This document shows positions 13,701 to 26,758 of a stretch of DNA of 64,000 nt, piece by piece. Numbering within the stretch: the stretch's first letter is position 1; every line of letters begins with the position of its first letter. The notes under the pieces are model-generated. The model was not told the origin of the DNA. It saw only the letters and a list, made by a program, of their open reading frames with translations, and searched no databases. This DNA comes from Malurus cyaneus samueli (taxonomy: Eukaryota > Chordata > Aves > Passeriformes > Maluridae). The stretch spans positions 35,712,387 through 35,776,386 of the forward strand of contig CM019218.1 of assembly GCA_009741485.1 (NCBI GenBank). Direction: 5' to 3'. The translations under genes and the position numbers were made by a program.

Positions 13701-14512
13701 TCCAGATATACTTCCAAGTCTCAGCCAGAAAGAACACTGAGCAAGAGGTAAATTAGTCATTTTTGGATGGATTTCAACTACTGGAGGTAGCAGCCTTCCA
13801 TTAAATTTCTTGCTGGCATTCATTTGTTACCAATTATCACTTATTTCTTAAGTGGTTGCTTCAAGACTTATAATTTCATACTCAGAGAAGTGCCCCAATG
13901 CACTACATATAGATTATTTAAATAATCAAACACTGAATGAAACCTTAAACTCTACAATAATCACGTAAGTGCATTCACATTTCTGTTATCTCAATTAAAT
14001 CCAATCTACATAGCAAACTCTGAAATATCACAATACTATTTAAACTATGTCTATTTTGGAAGCTAAACTAGAAACACAGCTGACAAGGTATATATATTTA
14101 TATAAACGAAGGTGGGACACATACAAAGCCATAAATGCCTGTGTGTATGGAAGGCCTGAATAACTCAGAATTTTAGAGCAAAGTCTTTCTGTATTAAAAA
14201 TCCCATCAAATAAACTTTGTTTTCACATTACACAGAAAAGAAACAATTCAACATTATTATTTTTGAGTAGATTAATTTAAATGTCCATTGCACTTACAGA
14301 CCCTTGGGCCCAAATCTCAGCCTTACAGAGATTTTATTTATAAGACTGGGGCTTCCATCAGTAACATTTACTTTTTAAGTCTTGATTTCTGAATATAAGA
14401 ATAGATAGAATTTTGGTTTCAGTAATCATCAAACTTCTCCAGGAATGGATGCCAGCTCTTCCTATCATCTATTCTTAGGTAAGTCATTTTAGTCTTGGAA
14501 AGAAGTACTTAC

Positions 14513-14553
14513 CAGTCTTGAGTAAGTTATCCCTTTCAGCTCTCTACCCCCTC
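14513..14553 (-). other. PHF21A: Likely untranslated 5' exon of PHF21A (41 bp)
   Basis: On the minus strand a very long pyrimidine tract (T10 followed by GTTGTTGTTG and TTTTTGTTTTGTAG) runs into a 41-base segment starting GAGGGGGTAGAG. That segment ends CAAGACTG|GTAAGTACT, a full consensus donor. Both splice signals are strong, the strand agrees with PHF21A, and it lies 3.8 kb upstream of the start-codon exon, whose acceptor needs an upstream partner. It has no ATG and would lengthen the 5' UTR only. What I see is the splice signals; that the exon is used is inferred. Confidence 0.45.
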
Positions 14554-15161
14554 CTACAAAACAAAAACAACAACAACAAAAAAAAAGATAATTACAAATA
14601 TCTTAACTAGAGTTTGAAACAAAAAAAAAAGAAATTTAAATATTTGAAAAGCTGGAAAGGGAGGGGTTGTTGGGATTTTATAAGGGTTTTTTTTGTTAGT
14701 TTTTCTTGGGGGGGTTGTAATTTTCTTTTTTAAATGCTGAAGCTAACTATAACACACCACTTTGAAAGAAAATCATTTGACGTGGCAGGGAAGACTAAGG
14801 AGACCTACAATTTTAATCTGGATTAAAATACAAATTATTACTGTCATGAGGGGAGAAGAAATAGAGGTACAAATTTTTCTAGTTCTATACAAGGTCAATG
14901 TCCCCCTCCCGTGGGAGAAAGACCTGTTCTCCATCACATTTATTAAGATCGATAAAAGCCCTGTCAGTTGCCACAGCTAAATACAACAAGGTTACCCACA
15001 CTAGGCATTTGCCCACTGGCTCTGCTAGAGGTTACACCAACACTCAAAGATGGCAGAGCCAGGTGTCAGGTCAGCACAGTCACTAGACTCAAATCCCAGA
15101 ATATCTCTGAAAACTGAAACAAACAGCAGTGTAAGCCAATGTGGTGGGACATGAGATGTGG

Positions 15162-15180
15162 AGGCCGACAAGAGGCGCTG
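15162..15180 (+). promoter_or_regulatory. CTCF-like motif
   Basis: The 19 bases AGGCCGACAAGAGGCGCTG match the CTCF consensus well in its right half (AGAGGCGCTG against AGGGGGCGCTA) and partly in its left half. It stands out as a GC-rich island in AT-rich intron. Binding is inferred only. Confidence 0.35.
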
Positions 15181-18100
15181 CCCATTAAGCTGCCTGGGTC
15201 ATGAGCAGAACATTCAGTAGCACTGCAAGGTACAACCTCTTAAATCATCACATGAATCATAAAAACTCATGAGTCAGAGTTCTAAAAAGATAGTTGCAAT
15301 ATAAATGATAACATATTTGCTCAATTTCTTTGCCTGATGCTAAAAAAGAAAGCCTCCAAAATACTCCCAATTTTCTACTAAAATACTAGAATATTAGCAT
15401 ATTTTAAGCTTTAACTTCACAGCTAACAAGATCTTTGCAGATATGTTTCTATCCACACATAAGTAATCACAAAGCTGAAGTTTAAGCCCCTGACTTATAA
15501 AAAGACACAGCAGCAGAGAGTCACAATAATTTCATTCTTTGGAGACCAGCACAAGTGGAGGAGTTTCCATTCACTAACCAGCAGAACCGGGTGCTGATGA
15601 ACAGAGAACAGAAGAGAAAACAGGAAGTCTACTGCTGGCGGTGACAGTATTGTCAGTCTCCTAGTCTCAAATTTTATTGTGCATTTTGAAACACAAAATA
15701 TTACAGATGACATTTCATTTGAGAGCAATTCCAGGTTAGTTTATCCAATATCCAGCTACTAACATGGTAGGTTACGAACTGGGAAGTATGGACTGTTTTG
15801 AGGTGATTTTCACAACAAGTACATTCGCTATGGAAGCAACAGAACTTTAAATACTCTCATTTTTGAAAGTGCTGAAGAGACGGGTATTATTCTCAAACTC
15901 TAGTTATTTCTTTTTTGTATTAAAATCCTACTTGTCACCTCCACCTCCCACTACCAATCAGTCATTTATTTGGTCCAGAAATCTACAGATGAAGCCCTTT
16001 CATCATGAAAGCACTACATGCCCTATTGAACAAGCAGCTACAACGATACGTCCATGCTATTAATAAAAACTAAAAAATAACCTCGCTGCTCTAGATTACT
16101 GACTTTGGAAAGCTAAACAAGACTATCAGTACTACACATCTACAAATGCAGTTTTAGAATAAACAAGCATGATTTTTATTTAAAAAAAGAAAAATATCAA
16201 TTTACTTGTAGCACAAGTCCACACACCCTGATGAGAAAACTGTCACTTAAAAATAAAAGCAACTGTTCCTTCCTTCCTTTTTTCCCCGTTACATAGAGAC
16301 TCGCCTCCGTGGAAAGACCCTAGCTCCATCAAGATGGAAATGTGCAGAAAAAAGCTGCACAATTACAAACCTTCAGACTGCATTTAATCTTAACCCCAGA
16401 CTGAGAACCCAGGGGCTCCCAAGGACAGAGTTGAGAACACAAAGAGTTTAATCGTGACTGTCCAAGTTAACTACTGTGTTGCCTTGGAGAAGTCACTTAA
16501 AGGGAACCTAAATAGGGAATGGAAACATATTTGCATCGTCTTCTGTACATAATTTACTACAGGCTTTTTTAAAGGGTTTAGAACAGGTTAATCTTTGAAT
16601 GTCAAACCTCTGGCAACCCAAAATTTTGCCCTCATGCAAGTATAGTATTTTTACTAACATCTCTGCTCCATTTAGTAGAGAGGACAAGCATAAAGAATGA
16701 CGTATCAGTTAACTAATTTCATATGATTCTGAATTTTTGGGTGGCATTTCTTTTAAAACTCAGCATCTAAGCCCTATGACAAATACAGAATTGGTTTCTT
16801 CATAAGAAGTGAGCTAATGAAAGCCACAGAAAAACTTGTGCCTGATACAGGCAAGTTTTCTTAAACAGAGAATTGAGACAGAAAAATGAAGAATAAATAC
16901 CCAAGATTAGAAACCCAAGCATGTTGAACAGATTTAAGTTTTCAACTACTCTTAGCATTTTTACAGTAGAGAACAGCAAGTGACCAACTAAAACTGTAAC
17001 TTTGGTTCTTGAACTACCTGCATTTGTGCATACTGGGAACCAACACAGAACAATATTAATGAAAAAGCTATGAGATAAAGTGTGCTCTTTAGATGAAATG
17101 AGATTATTTCTTGTTCACAGCAAAAGCACGTATAGAAACTCACACTGCCTCTCCCATTCTCACTACAAAACGCAATAGAAAGTTAAGATTAGACAGTTCA
17201 CAATCACTCATATCAACAGAGAAGTCCGAAGAGTTTTGCATTATACAGGGATTTCTAACAAAATCTTCAACAGCAGAAATTAATCACAAAATCTCAGCTA
17301 TCTAATTTATTGAGGTAGCCTTTTGACAGTTCCAGAAACATGCTGTAAACTGTCCAAGGCAGAAGTCTGCAAAGTTAATTCTTGGATTATTACAGTATAT
17401 TCTGCAATATTTCAGGGGGTTTTAAACCCCATGTCTGGGAGTCAAATAAAGAGCATTGCTTTATTCCCAAAATATATATTTGATCTATGATTAGAACAGA
17501 AGCTTGAGCAATGCTTACCTATGTTCACGACAAACTAAAAAATAAAATTATTAAAACTAGAATTAATGAAATAAACCACTTTTAGAAATTTATTTCTCTC
17601 AGTGGGACTGACTGTTAAGACTCCAATGTTACTATTACTAACAAGAGTAGTTTGACAGACACATATGCTTACAGCAGTAATACCCACCCCAGCTCCTGGA
17701 GAAGATCCTTAATCTCTTCAAGAATTCCATACAGTTTATGTAAGGGGAAAAAACCACCATTACCAAAACAATCATATTCCGTAGATCAAATTGAAGCTTC
17801 TAATTTAAGGTTTTCTTAATAAGAAAAAAAGTTATTCATTTAATGGGACTGTTATGAAAACTAAGATCTCAAAACTCTTATGTTTAAAGCTTGGTAGCAC
17901 CTGAGGACATCAGAAGAATACATGGTGGTGAAAATATTTTAGCATACAACACCTGAAGGCTTAAGACTATTTAAATGCTAATTATCTGTATATTAAGATG
18001 TCTGCTTATAATAATTAGATACTTATTACTACCTTCAAGTTATACAATAAAGTTTTTGCTACCGTAACCAGAGACTCATTTGGAAAAACTGGGAAGAATT

Positions 18101-21100
18101 AAATGTATGTTCAGCAATTTTTTCTTAGCAATTTACCTAATTCTAGAAGAAAATGTTTACTGTCAGATCATGGAACTCTATATATTTTATCATGTTACAA
18201 TATTTAATTATGTATATTATATTTAATTATGTATATTTTACTTTTTACCAAAAGGATCTTGGTCTTGTTCAGTGGACAGAATGAACTCAGAAAAAGAAAA
18301 AAAAGGACAAAAAAGTACTAGTTGCTGTGCACAGGAACTGTGACCCTGGTATTCTCTCACATTTCAAAGAATTACTCTACAATAAGAGGGCAAAGCTTTG
18401 TGTCCCCCCCACGCCCCACAGAATAAACATCACACAGAAGGTATTCAGAGCTTTTCCTCTGGGCTTCTGTTTGCAGATGTGAACTCGTCAAAGCAGCAAC
18501 TCTCCTTCCTATATCTGAATGACATCCTGTATCTAAGAAAACAAGTCACAGCAAATACTTTACTGTGATTTTCAAGTCAGCAACTCGTATTACTCAACAG
18601 GGCAGGATTTCTGCAGTCTTAGGAAGACCAAACATAGGCCAGACGGGGGTCTATAATCAATTTCAAATTACATTATTAGAAGGCTCATGTTTCAATGCCC
18701 ATCGTTAGCAGTGCTGGTGCTGTAGCCTCTGTGATAAAAACAAGCCTCCTTTGTGCCAGTGCACGGAATCTGATCTTCCTGTTGTGCTGCAGCTGGGAGA
18801 ATTCCCAGTCAGCCCCAGCACCACATGCCAGGCAGGTGGTAAAGGGACCAAGAGGATTGCTCAAGATAACTGAGACTGCACTGAAGTGTACTAGCCACGC
18901 CAGTTTGTCCATCTGTACAACTGCTCTCTCCTCCTCCACCCCTATCCCCACACAATAATATAGATAACTCTCCCTAAACGCATCATGGAGCCTGGATTTC
19001 CTGCTTATGCATGCAGACAACTTACAGGATTCAAACTACAAACTTCAGTTCTACCTCCAAGTTCTTTTGCTGCTGTGATTCACCACAAAACAACTGCGAT
19101 TTGGAGTTTAAGACATCAGAAGCTGATTTCACTTGGGGATAGATTGCTTCGCCTTTTCTGAAACACTTTATAAAAGCATCAAACTAAGTTTAAATAGAAG
19201 TATACGACACCATCATTTGTCTTTGCGGAAGCAGTACTATATTTAACACACAGAAAATGAGCTAGAAGACTCATTACAGCCTAGAAGACCATCTCTAGTA
19301 TAAAGATAAAACCACTTCACAAGCTGATTTTTAAAATATAAACCAAAATTTGCCATGGCACCAAACACATGTAAACAGCTGAAGATTATCCTCCTAGCTC
19401 TTGTCTTATGACTACAGCTCTGTTGGGCATTAGTAACTCTCCCTGAATACAATCTTTCCTAGCATCTTGGGGGTGGGATGGGGGATGAGATCACACTCTC
19501 TGGCAAAATGATAAACTACATTTGGCCTAGCAGAAAATTAGCACAAACACAAAATCTCAGAATCATGCCCGTCACCTGAGCAGATTCAAGATACGTGGCT
19601 TGACACTTTTTACCCATGCACAAACACCTCTTCTTCACGCAGTTTTAGCCTATTTCTTGAATCAGAGAACCTTTCTAACCTATGATCATTACTAAGCCTG
19701 GCAGATGTTAGTTCTCACTTGGTAGCAAGGGCTTCCCATCTAACCAAACATCCACAAAATCACCATCAGTAAAATTCTCCTTTTTGTACCCAGACACCAG
19801 TGTACAAGGACATTTTAGAGCACAGCTGCATTCCGAAGTTCTGGTATTGAAGAACCACTAGCCCTCACTTTGCTCAGTGAGTTACTATTCATCAGGTTTC
19901 AAACACACAAAATCATATGCAGTGTGGCTAAATTTTTGCTATTGTAAAAAAAGTTGCATGACCTCAACTTTCATTTCAGTGAATTATTTTGAAGGACTCT
20001 TTAGCTAAACACACACACAGTGAAGATCCAGTACTAATAAGGTCTTTCTGTTTTACTAACAGTGCAACAGCAAAATTTCATATTTGAAGCAGACAGCTAA
20101 GGAATTTTTTGCAAAATTAGAATATTTACATGATGTGAAGATATAAATCAGTGGAAGGCAGAGTTTGTAATTTTTTTCTAAATTTTTTTTGCTGCATTAT
20201 TCCACATTCCATAAAGTTGCTGGAAACTTGGATTGTTTGGGATTTTTCTTTTCAGGAAAACATTATTTAACAATTAACTTCAAAAACACATCAGCTGATT
20301 TGTTAAACCTTAAAACTGATTTTTTTTTAAATTTATTTTAAGTTATTTACAAAGTATATATACCACTGTGAGAAAAAAAAAAAAGGAAGGTTATCAGAAA
20401 ACAGAAGGAGCTGTCCCTCACAACTATAATAGCCCTCTGTTTGGTCTCAAAACTCATAAGAAAGACAAAGGAAAGTTATTTGAATGTTTGTGTTTCATGG
20501 TTTTCTTTTGATTTTTAATAGTACGTCTAGCAAAATCAGTTTATTAAACTCTATTGTTCTTAACCTGTGTTGTCAATTTCTCATTCTCATTCCCTCTCAG
20601 TCAGTGAGAAGTTCCTGCCTTCCTTTCATACTTCAGAGAGGGGACTACTTGGGAAAAAGGGGAGGAGAGAGAGTTGAGAAGACTCCTTCTAGAAAGAACA
20701 CAGACCGCAAATCCTAATTGATTTAACAACCAAAGATGCAAGGAACAAGAAAAAAATTAAGGAAACTCTACCCCAGTACCTATAAAAAGTACTTTCCCCC
20801 TGAAATTCCATTAGGAAGGGAGGTATCTCTGATTTCTAGTTTTATCCTTTTAAACATGAGGAGAAATGTTTTACTGATTACCAAACCCTTTCTCCCCTTC
20901 TAGCAACCCACTTTATCTTGGAAAGAACTGGCTTGTGGGAATGGTGCATTAGTGAGGCAGAAGTGCCTTAAGAGTTTTGGGGAAAGATCCAGAGTACAAA
21001 AGGAGATGATCTGGGTAGTGTTGCAAGACTGCAGGCATGAAATGCAGACCTAGAGGTACCTATGACTAGCACTGGAAGGGCAACTGCACTTCTGATGGGA

Positions 21101-21290
21101 GAACCTCAGCTTACACGCACATCTTGCTTGTACAGACTAGTCTTTGAATTTTATCTGTCTGCCAGAGACGTTCAGAGGACACACAAAAAAATGTCAGAAG
21201 AGCAGCCAATGCCTCAGCCACAGAGATGTGACATTCAAGGACAGCCTCAGCCTCCCATTTCCACGGGGAAAGATGTGCTATTATCGCAGT

Positions 21291-21309
21291 CGGCCAGCAG
21301 GGGGAAATG
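21291..21309 (+). promoter_or_regulatory. CTCF-like motif
   Basis: The bases CGGCCAGCAGGGGGAAATG hold the strong CTCF core GGCCAGCAGGGGG. It is in the same orientation as the candidate at 15,162. Together they could mark a loop anchor in the 5' intron; this is an inference from motif match alone. Confidence 0.4.
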
Positions 21310-24300
21310 CCAAACAAGTGGGAGGGGAAAAAAAAGTTTAAACATGAGGAATAAAATTCAGACAAACCAAACCAATCACACACACACATATACCCTCAGT
21401 GGAGATGCAAGGAAGAGATTCTGCTCTCGCAGAGGGAAGAGAGGATAAATTAAGTATTTACAACTCAAAACATTCTTCCAGACTTTAGAGAGGAAACAGT
21501 ACAACTGTAAGTTCAAAACACAAGCAAGTAAAAGCAAGATATCAGTTTCATGTTAGCACAGAGTGACTGCAAATCATTGAAAGTTTTCTTAAATCCAGCG
21601 TTTTAATGAAAAGCAAAATATTGTGACTAAACAAATGACAGAACTAAGCTGAAAAATTATGTATTTTTAAAGAACTATCCAACATAAATGTATAAACTAC
21701 TTCACTTGAAGTAAGCACACATATTCTAGAAAATCACTCTGCACTACTGAAGACCTCATATTACATTGACACAGAATCCCAAGACTCTGGACTATTTTTT
21801 TTTTTCAAAGAGCTTTCACTACAGCAGGGCACCAATTAGACACCCTGAATTTCCTTCTACCTTATAAATATTATCTGCACAGCATTTCGATGCTTACAAA
21901 GTATAGTGAAAATTACTTAAAGAGAGTATTGGTCAAGTGAATAAATTCATGTTAAATGTATTTTGATGAAGGGCAACTTGCATGCAACAGAAAGTAAACA
22001 GACACAATTACACAATGTGTTTTACAATTAAGAAATAAAAAGGCAAAATGTGATAATTTGTTGAATAAAGAAATTTAACAGGCATTTACAATGAAGAAAA
22101 GAAGACAAGCCCTGCAATCACAAGGACTTTCTGTTTAAAATATCACTGGCTAAGAATCACAAAGAGCAGCAGTGAAATTTTCAGTGACATATTTAGGGAG
22201 ATAAGCTACACAAGCTTCTACTGAGGTTACTGTTCCACAAATATCAGACAGAGGCCAGGTTCATGTAATACACGCAATAACAAGCAAACATTTAAACATG
22301 CAGATGAATTGTGATAAGTGATTACATGGCAGGGCACCTTAAAACAACAGGTAATATTTTATAGTTCTTCATGTATTTATAAAGTTCTTTCAAAATCAAA
22401 TGCTGTACTTTCAGTAAAACTCTTGTCTCAATTTGTCTGTGAAGTTTGCTAAAGGTGCATGTCAGTTTGGCAGTCCTGAATTCTGCATGTTCTGCTTTTT
22501 ACTCGGGCAGAATAGAAATCACTGTGATTTCCAGTGCAACCTCATTATGGCACAGACATTCTTTAAACACTAAGATTAAAAGAACATATGCTGGCTTTGC
22601 TATGCATCAACTTTCATGTCAGATTATTGGAACAAGTACCGGTCCACACTTTGTCACAATTATAATAAACTGGACTCTTCAATTTAATTATTTCAGCACA
22701 TGCATTAAAAATAAACCATTTAATGTATATAAGGTACAGCAGCATAAACTTGAAAATTAGCTGATAACATACATTCTTGCATTCTGCACTTTATGATACT
22801 GAAAAATACTTACAAGAATATGGTTTGTCTTATGTAGAGCTTCCATCTTAACAGGAAGCAAGATGGCTTAAAATGAGAAACTACACATAAAGTCTTGCCT
22901 CCATAACACTACAAATCACTTGCTCTAATACGTTAGGATTCTAAATAATTGCCAAAAGACAATATGAAAATTATTTATTATTAACAGATTTTCATATAAA
23001 GATGTGTAAAAAGAACAGTCATTTGTTTCTTAATCTGTTTTTGGATTTTACAAACACAATGAAAAAGGTAATGCTTCTTACCTGCTAAAGGTTTTTCTTT
23101 TTTCCTAGAAAGAATGCTGGTAATTTAATTTCACAAAATTCTATGTAAAACAGTCTTAGACTTCTGTTGATTCTGTCAGGTGCTCTAAACTCTGAAAAGG
23201 TGTCTGGGACCCTCTGCTGCTACCAGACAGGTATCACATTTTCCTCTCCTTTTTACTACAACATCTGTTTTAACTACAACCTGCTTACATTTAGTAAAAA
23301 ACATTCTCATTATATATTTGCATTTGATTTGCTTTTTAGCCAAACTTACTTCAATTTCACCAACTATTATTTCAATAAACCATGTGGTCATTTTGGCATT
23401 CCTGATCTCCTGAGTACAGAAACCAGCAAAAAGAGGAAAAAAAAAAAACAACACATTTTAAGGCTCTCTAACAATAAGTACTGTATTCCCTGTGTATAGA
23501 TCAATAAGATAAAGACCAATAGGGTTTCCATGGGTTTCTAGCTTTGTGTACTAATAAATTATGATAGAGCATGTAAAGGTATCAGTGTGTTTCACACACA
23601 GCCTAAATAAAAAGGCAGTAAACAGAATCAGGCAAAACATGCTGTTTCAAACTCTGAACTAACCAGAATATTACAAGCTCTTTTCTCTCCCCCTCCATCC
23701 CAAAATAAAAGCGTGAGTGAGAAGGGATTTCATTACATTCTCAGAGCTGTGAGAAGCGAAGTCAAAGGCAGCCACTGGCGTTTAGCATGCAGGCTGTACA
23801 CACTCCCAAGTACGTCACGCTGACAAAACACGCTGGCGGAGCTATGTGCCTTCCCAAGGCCTCCAACGCACTGTCGTTAGGCCTAAATCAGGTAAGCTCT
23901 GTGTGCAGTGCTGCTGCAGATGAGCAGGAGTCCACCCCTTCTCCTAGTTCCCTTAGATTTAACTACCAGATTGTTCCAGCATCAGCTTTTTCTGTTTCCT
24001 TCAGCTATATTTAAAAAGACCATAGCATCACAGTTTACTGTGTAAGACTCGGCCCTAAATTTTTCCTTCTTTACTACATCAGCTACCCTGCAGCTTCTGA
24101 ACCATTGTCAGCTGCTGTTTGTTGTTCCTTGAATGCAACAGGACTTGGTCTGTCAGGCTGTATCACTGTTTTCACAGCCTACCTCTAAGAGGAAGAAAAT
24201 CTCCTCTTCCCTACTTCCTGCTGAGCACTGAATATTCGGATTTTTCCATTCTCCCAAAAGATACACAAGTCTGCTGAATATTCACACATTCCTCTCTTTC

Positions 24301-25857
24301 AACACCAATTCTTTACTTCCCTGTTTCTTTTCATATAAAACTATTAAATAAAAGTGCAATAAAGTTGCGGCCCAAGTACCTCAGACGTTCTCTTATAGAG
24401 AACTTGATTTTTCTGCCAGGGTGCTCCTGTTCTGGCTACTACTTTAAGCCATTTACTTTACCTAATTCAGCATTTTCCTACTCCTAGGATTTCCAATCTA
24501 CCCTATAGCTTTGCAACACTCAGGTTCAGGACAAATAGTTTTTCCTCTGTAAGTCATGAACTTTCTCATCTGGGCAACATAGAATAACGGTGAGGCAAAA
24601 AACACACTTTCTCATAGCTTTACCCTGGATGAACTACTGTGATGCAACAGAGCCTTATGAGACCAACACAAAACTACTGGGGAAACACAACAGCATCAAC
24701 TAAGGTATAGATGAAGTCTCAAAATTCATCTTTACCAGGCCAAACAAAAAGGAGTAACTTTCTGGAGGTCAAACATATATCAGAATACTGCATTAAAAAA
24801 TTAATAAATATACACACCAAAGAAACCCCAACTTTAGACACCATTAAGCCTTAGGCATAAGTATAGAAATGCAAACTTTACCTGAACACTGGATGCAGAA
24901 ATGATTTGACTGTATATTTTTATTTAAAAAAACATAATTATAATTTCACACAAAAAAAAAATCAAAATGAAACCCAAAAAAATCACTGCAGTTTGCTTCT
25001 TCCAGGGAATAGCTCACATCAATTCAAAAATAAAAGATTTTTCTAGAGTCCAGAGTATATGAACTTTTAAAGAGTATATGAGCTTTAAAAAACCCAACAT
25101 AATTATTTAAACAGTGATTTAACTAGTACATTGCAATGGAAACCCTGACAACACTTTATACAGAAAACATTTATGACAGAGTCCTAAAGAACTATTAGAC
25201 AACAACCTACACAGAAAAGATGGACAAGTGAGAACAAGTTTATATATGCACCTTGGAAAGACCTGTTTTCTATTCCCCATTACAGATCTGTTTTCGGATC
25301 TTAGCAGCTGTTTCCTCCTCTCTATTCTGCACAAGACACCTCAACTAAATTACAAGTTTTGTTTCAGTCCCTTGTCTTTCAAAAAACATCTGCCCTAGAA
25401 AGAAGGAAAAGAAGGATGACACCACTCTCCGCACCCTATTCAGTCCCCTTTGCTACAAGAAAACATACATGCTTGTTCCAGACAGAATTTAAGTTCCCAA
25501 AACAAAATATGAGCATTTTAAAGAATTCTAAAACAAGAGGTATTTAATGTCTTAAAAGTCACTCCTTCTAACAGTCCCTCTTGCCATTTTAACCTGCGCT
25601 AAATGGCATATTTTCAAATAATCTGTTGGAGAAACAGTTAACATTTTAATTATTTCTGCCCTTTCTATTTTCTCAAGTTGCATTACCAAGCACATAATAT
25701 CTGGTATGGTTTCTGTGGAGAAAGAGGATTGTACATTATCCTTTCGTACACACTACAGGCTCCAGTCCTGAAAGACATTAGAATGCTAAGAAATACTTTT
25801 CTTCTTAAGAGGACAGGAATGGTTGTTTAGAGAACAGGCCAAAGGACCCTGGGATTA

Positions 25858-25919
25858 GCAGTAGCATGTGTTGCCAATTTTTGAATTAGTTCATTTGACT
25901 TGCCTCCATCAAGTCACAT
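25858..25919 (+). repeat. Diverged direct duplication, copy 1
   Basis: This segment (gcagtagcatgtgttgcc, then tttgaattagttcatttga) recurs at 26,570-26,631 with roughly 80 percent identity by eye over about 62 bases, in the same orientation and 712 bases apart. Flanks do not align. I do not recognise the family; it may be an old interspersed repeat or a local duplication. Confidence 0.6.
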
Positions 25920-26569
25920 TAGGAGTTTCATCTTCCAAATACAAAATTATGATATCTGATTTATAACAATGCAAGGATTAATTTATTTGTTTTGAATGTT
26001 TTTAGAAGTGTCTGAATAAAGGTCACTAACACACAAAACAATGTTTTGTCCAATTAGAGACCAACAATCAAAGCAAGCTTTAGCTGCTTAAGTTCATGAC
26101 CTACAAAAACAAAACACTTTATTCAGTCTTCTCATTTATGAACATCAAAAACCATCAGTCTTACTTTTTAAAAACCCGCATCAAAGTTCTTATTCAAGCA
26201 CTTAAGGCAACAGTAATTTTTATGAATTAAACTTTTTGCAGTTATTAAGTTCCTGCTGCAGTCACACAGTACACTAGAGACTGTTCAAATTCCACAACAG
26301 CTTAATACTAACCCACTAATTTTTTTTTCCCACAACTTGCAAAGCATCACAAGCATGCACCCACACAAGAGTACAGAGTGCTAAGAGCTTCTGAATATAA
26401 TAATGTAAGATTGTAATTCAAATTATTAAAGGCAGTTACAAATAGCAAGAAGTTGAAGGAGGGCTGATTCCCCCAACAATAACCTAAACCACCTAGATAT
26501 CTAAAAATTTGTATAATGCATGCACACTGAGCAAAGCTGAAGGATGCAATTCCTACAGTGGGTGAATCA

Positions 26570-26631
26570 GCAGTACCATGTGTTGCCAAGTTCTGAATTA
26601 GTTCATTTGAATATCCTCTGTCAAGTTACAG
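26570..26631 (+). repeat. Diverged direct duplication, copy 2
   Basis: Second copy of the segment at 25,858-25,919 (gcagtaccatgtgttgcc, then ctgaattagttcatttga). It is not adjacent to the first copy, so it is not a simple tandem repeat. Confidence 0.6.
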
Positions 26632-26740
26632 TCTGGATGTCACAACTGCATAACGTATTAGTCTCCTTGTCCTCCAGGTTAGGAGTCTTCTGGACAGAAG
26701 TGCCTGTTCCCTTCTTCCTATCCCCCAGATATAGGAATGA

Positions 26741-26758
26741 ACACACACACACACACAC
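26741..26758 (+). repeat. Short (AC)9 microsatellite
   Basis: Nine uninterrupted AC units. A similar shorter, interrupted tract occurs at about 27,362-27,378. Confidence 0.95.

Noticed and set aside
17686..17740. Minus-strand segment reading GILEEIKDLLQELG, helix-like
   Set aside because: Flanking splice signals are weak, it matches no part of PHF21A, and it is short enough to be chance.
21062..21448. 128-codon plus-strand ORF with basic C-terminus
   Set aside because: No family recognised, it overlaps an open frame on the other strand, and there is no splice or start support.
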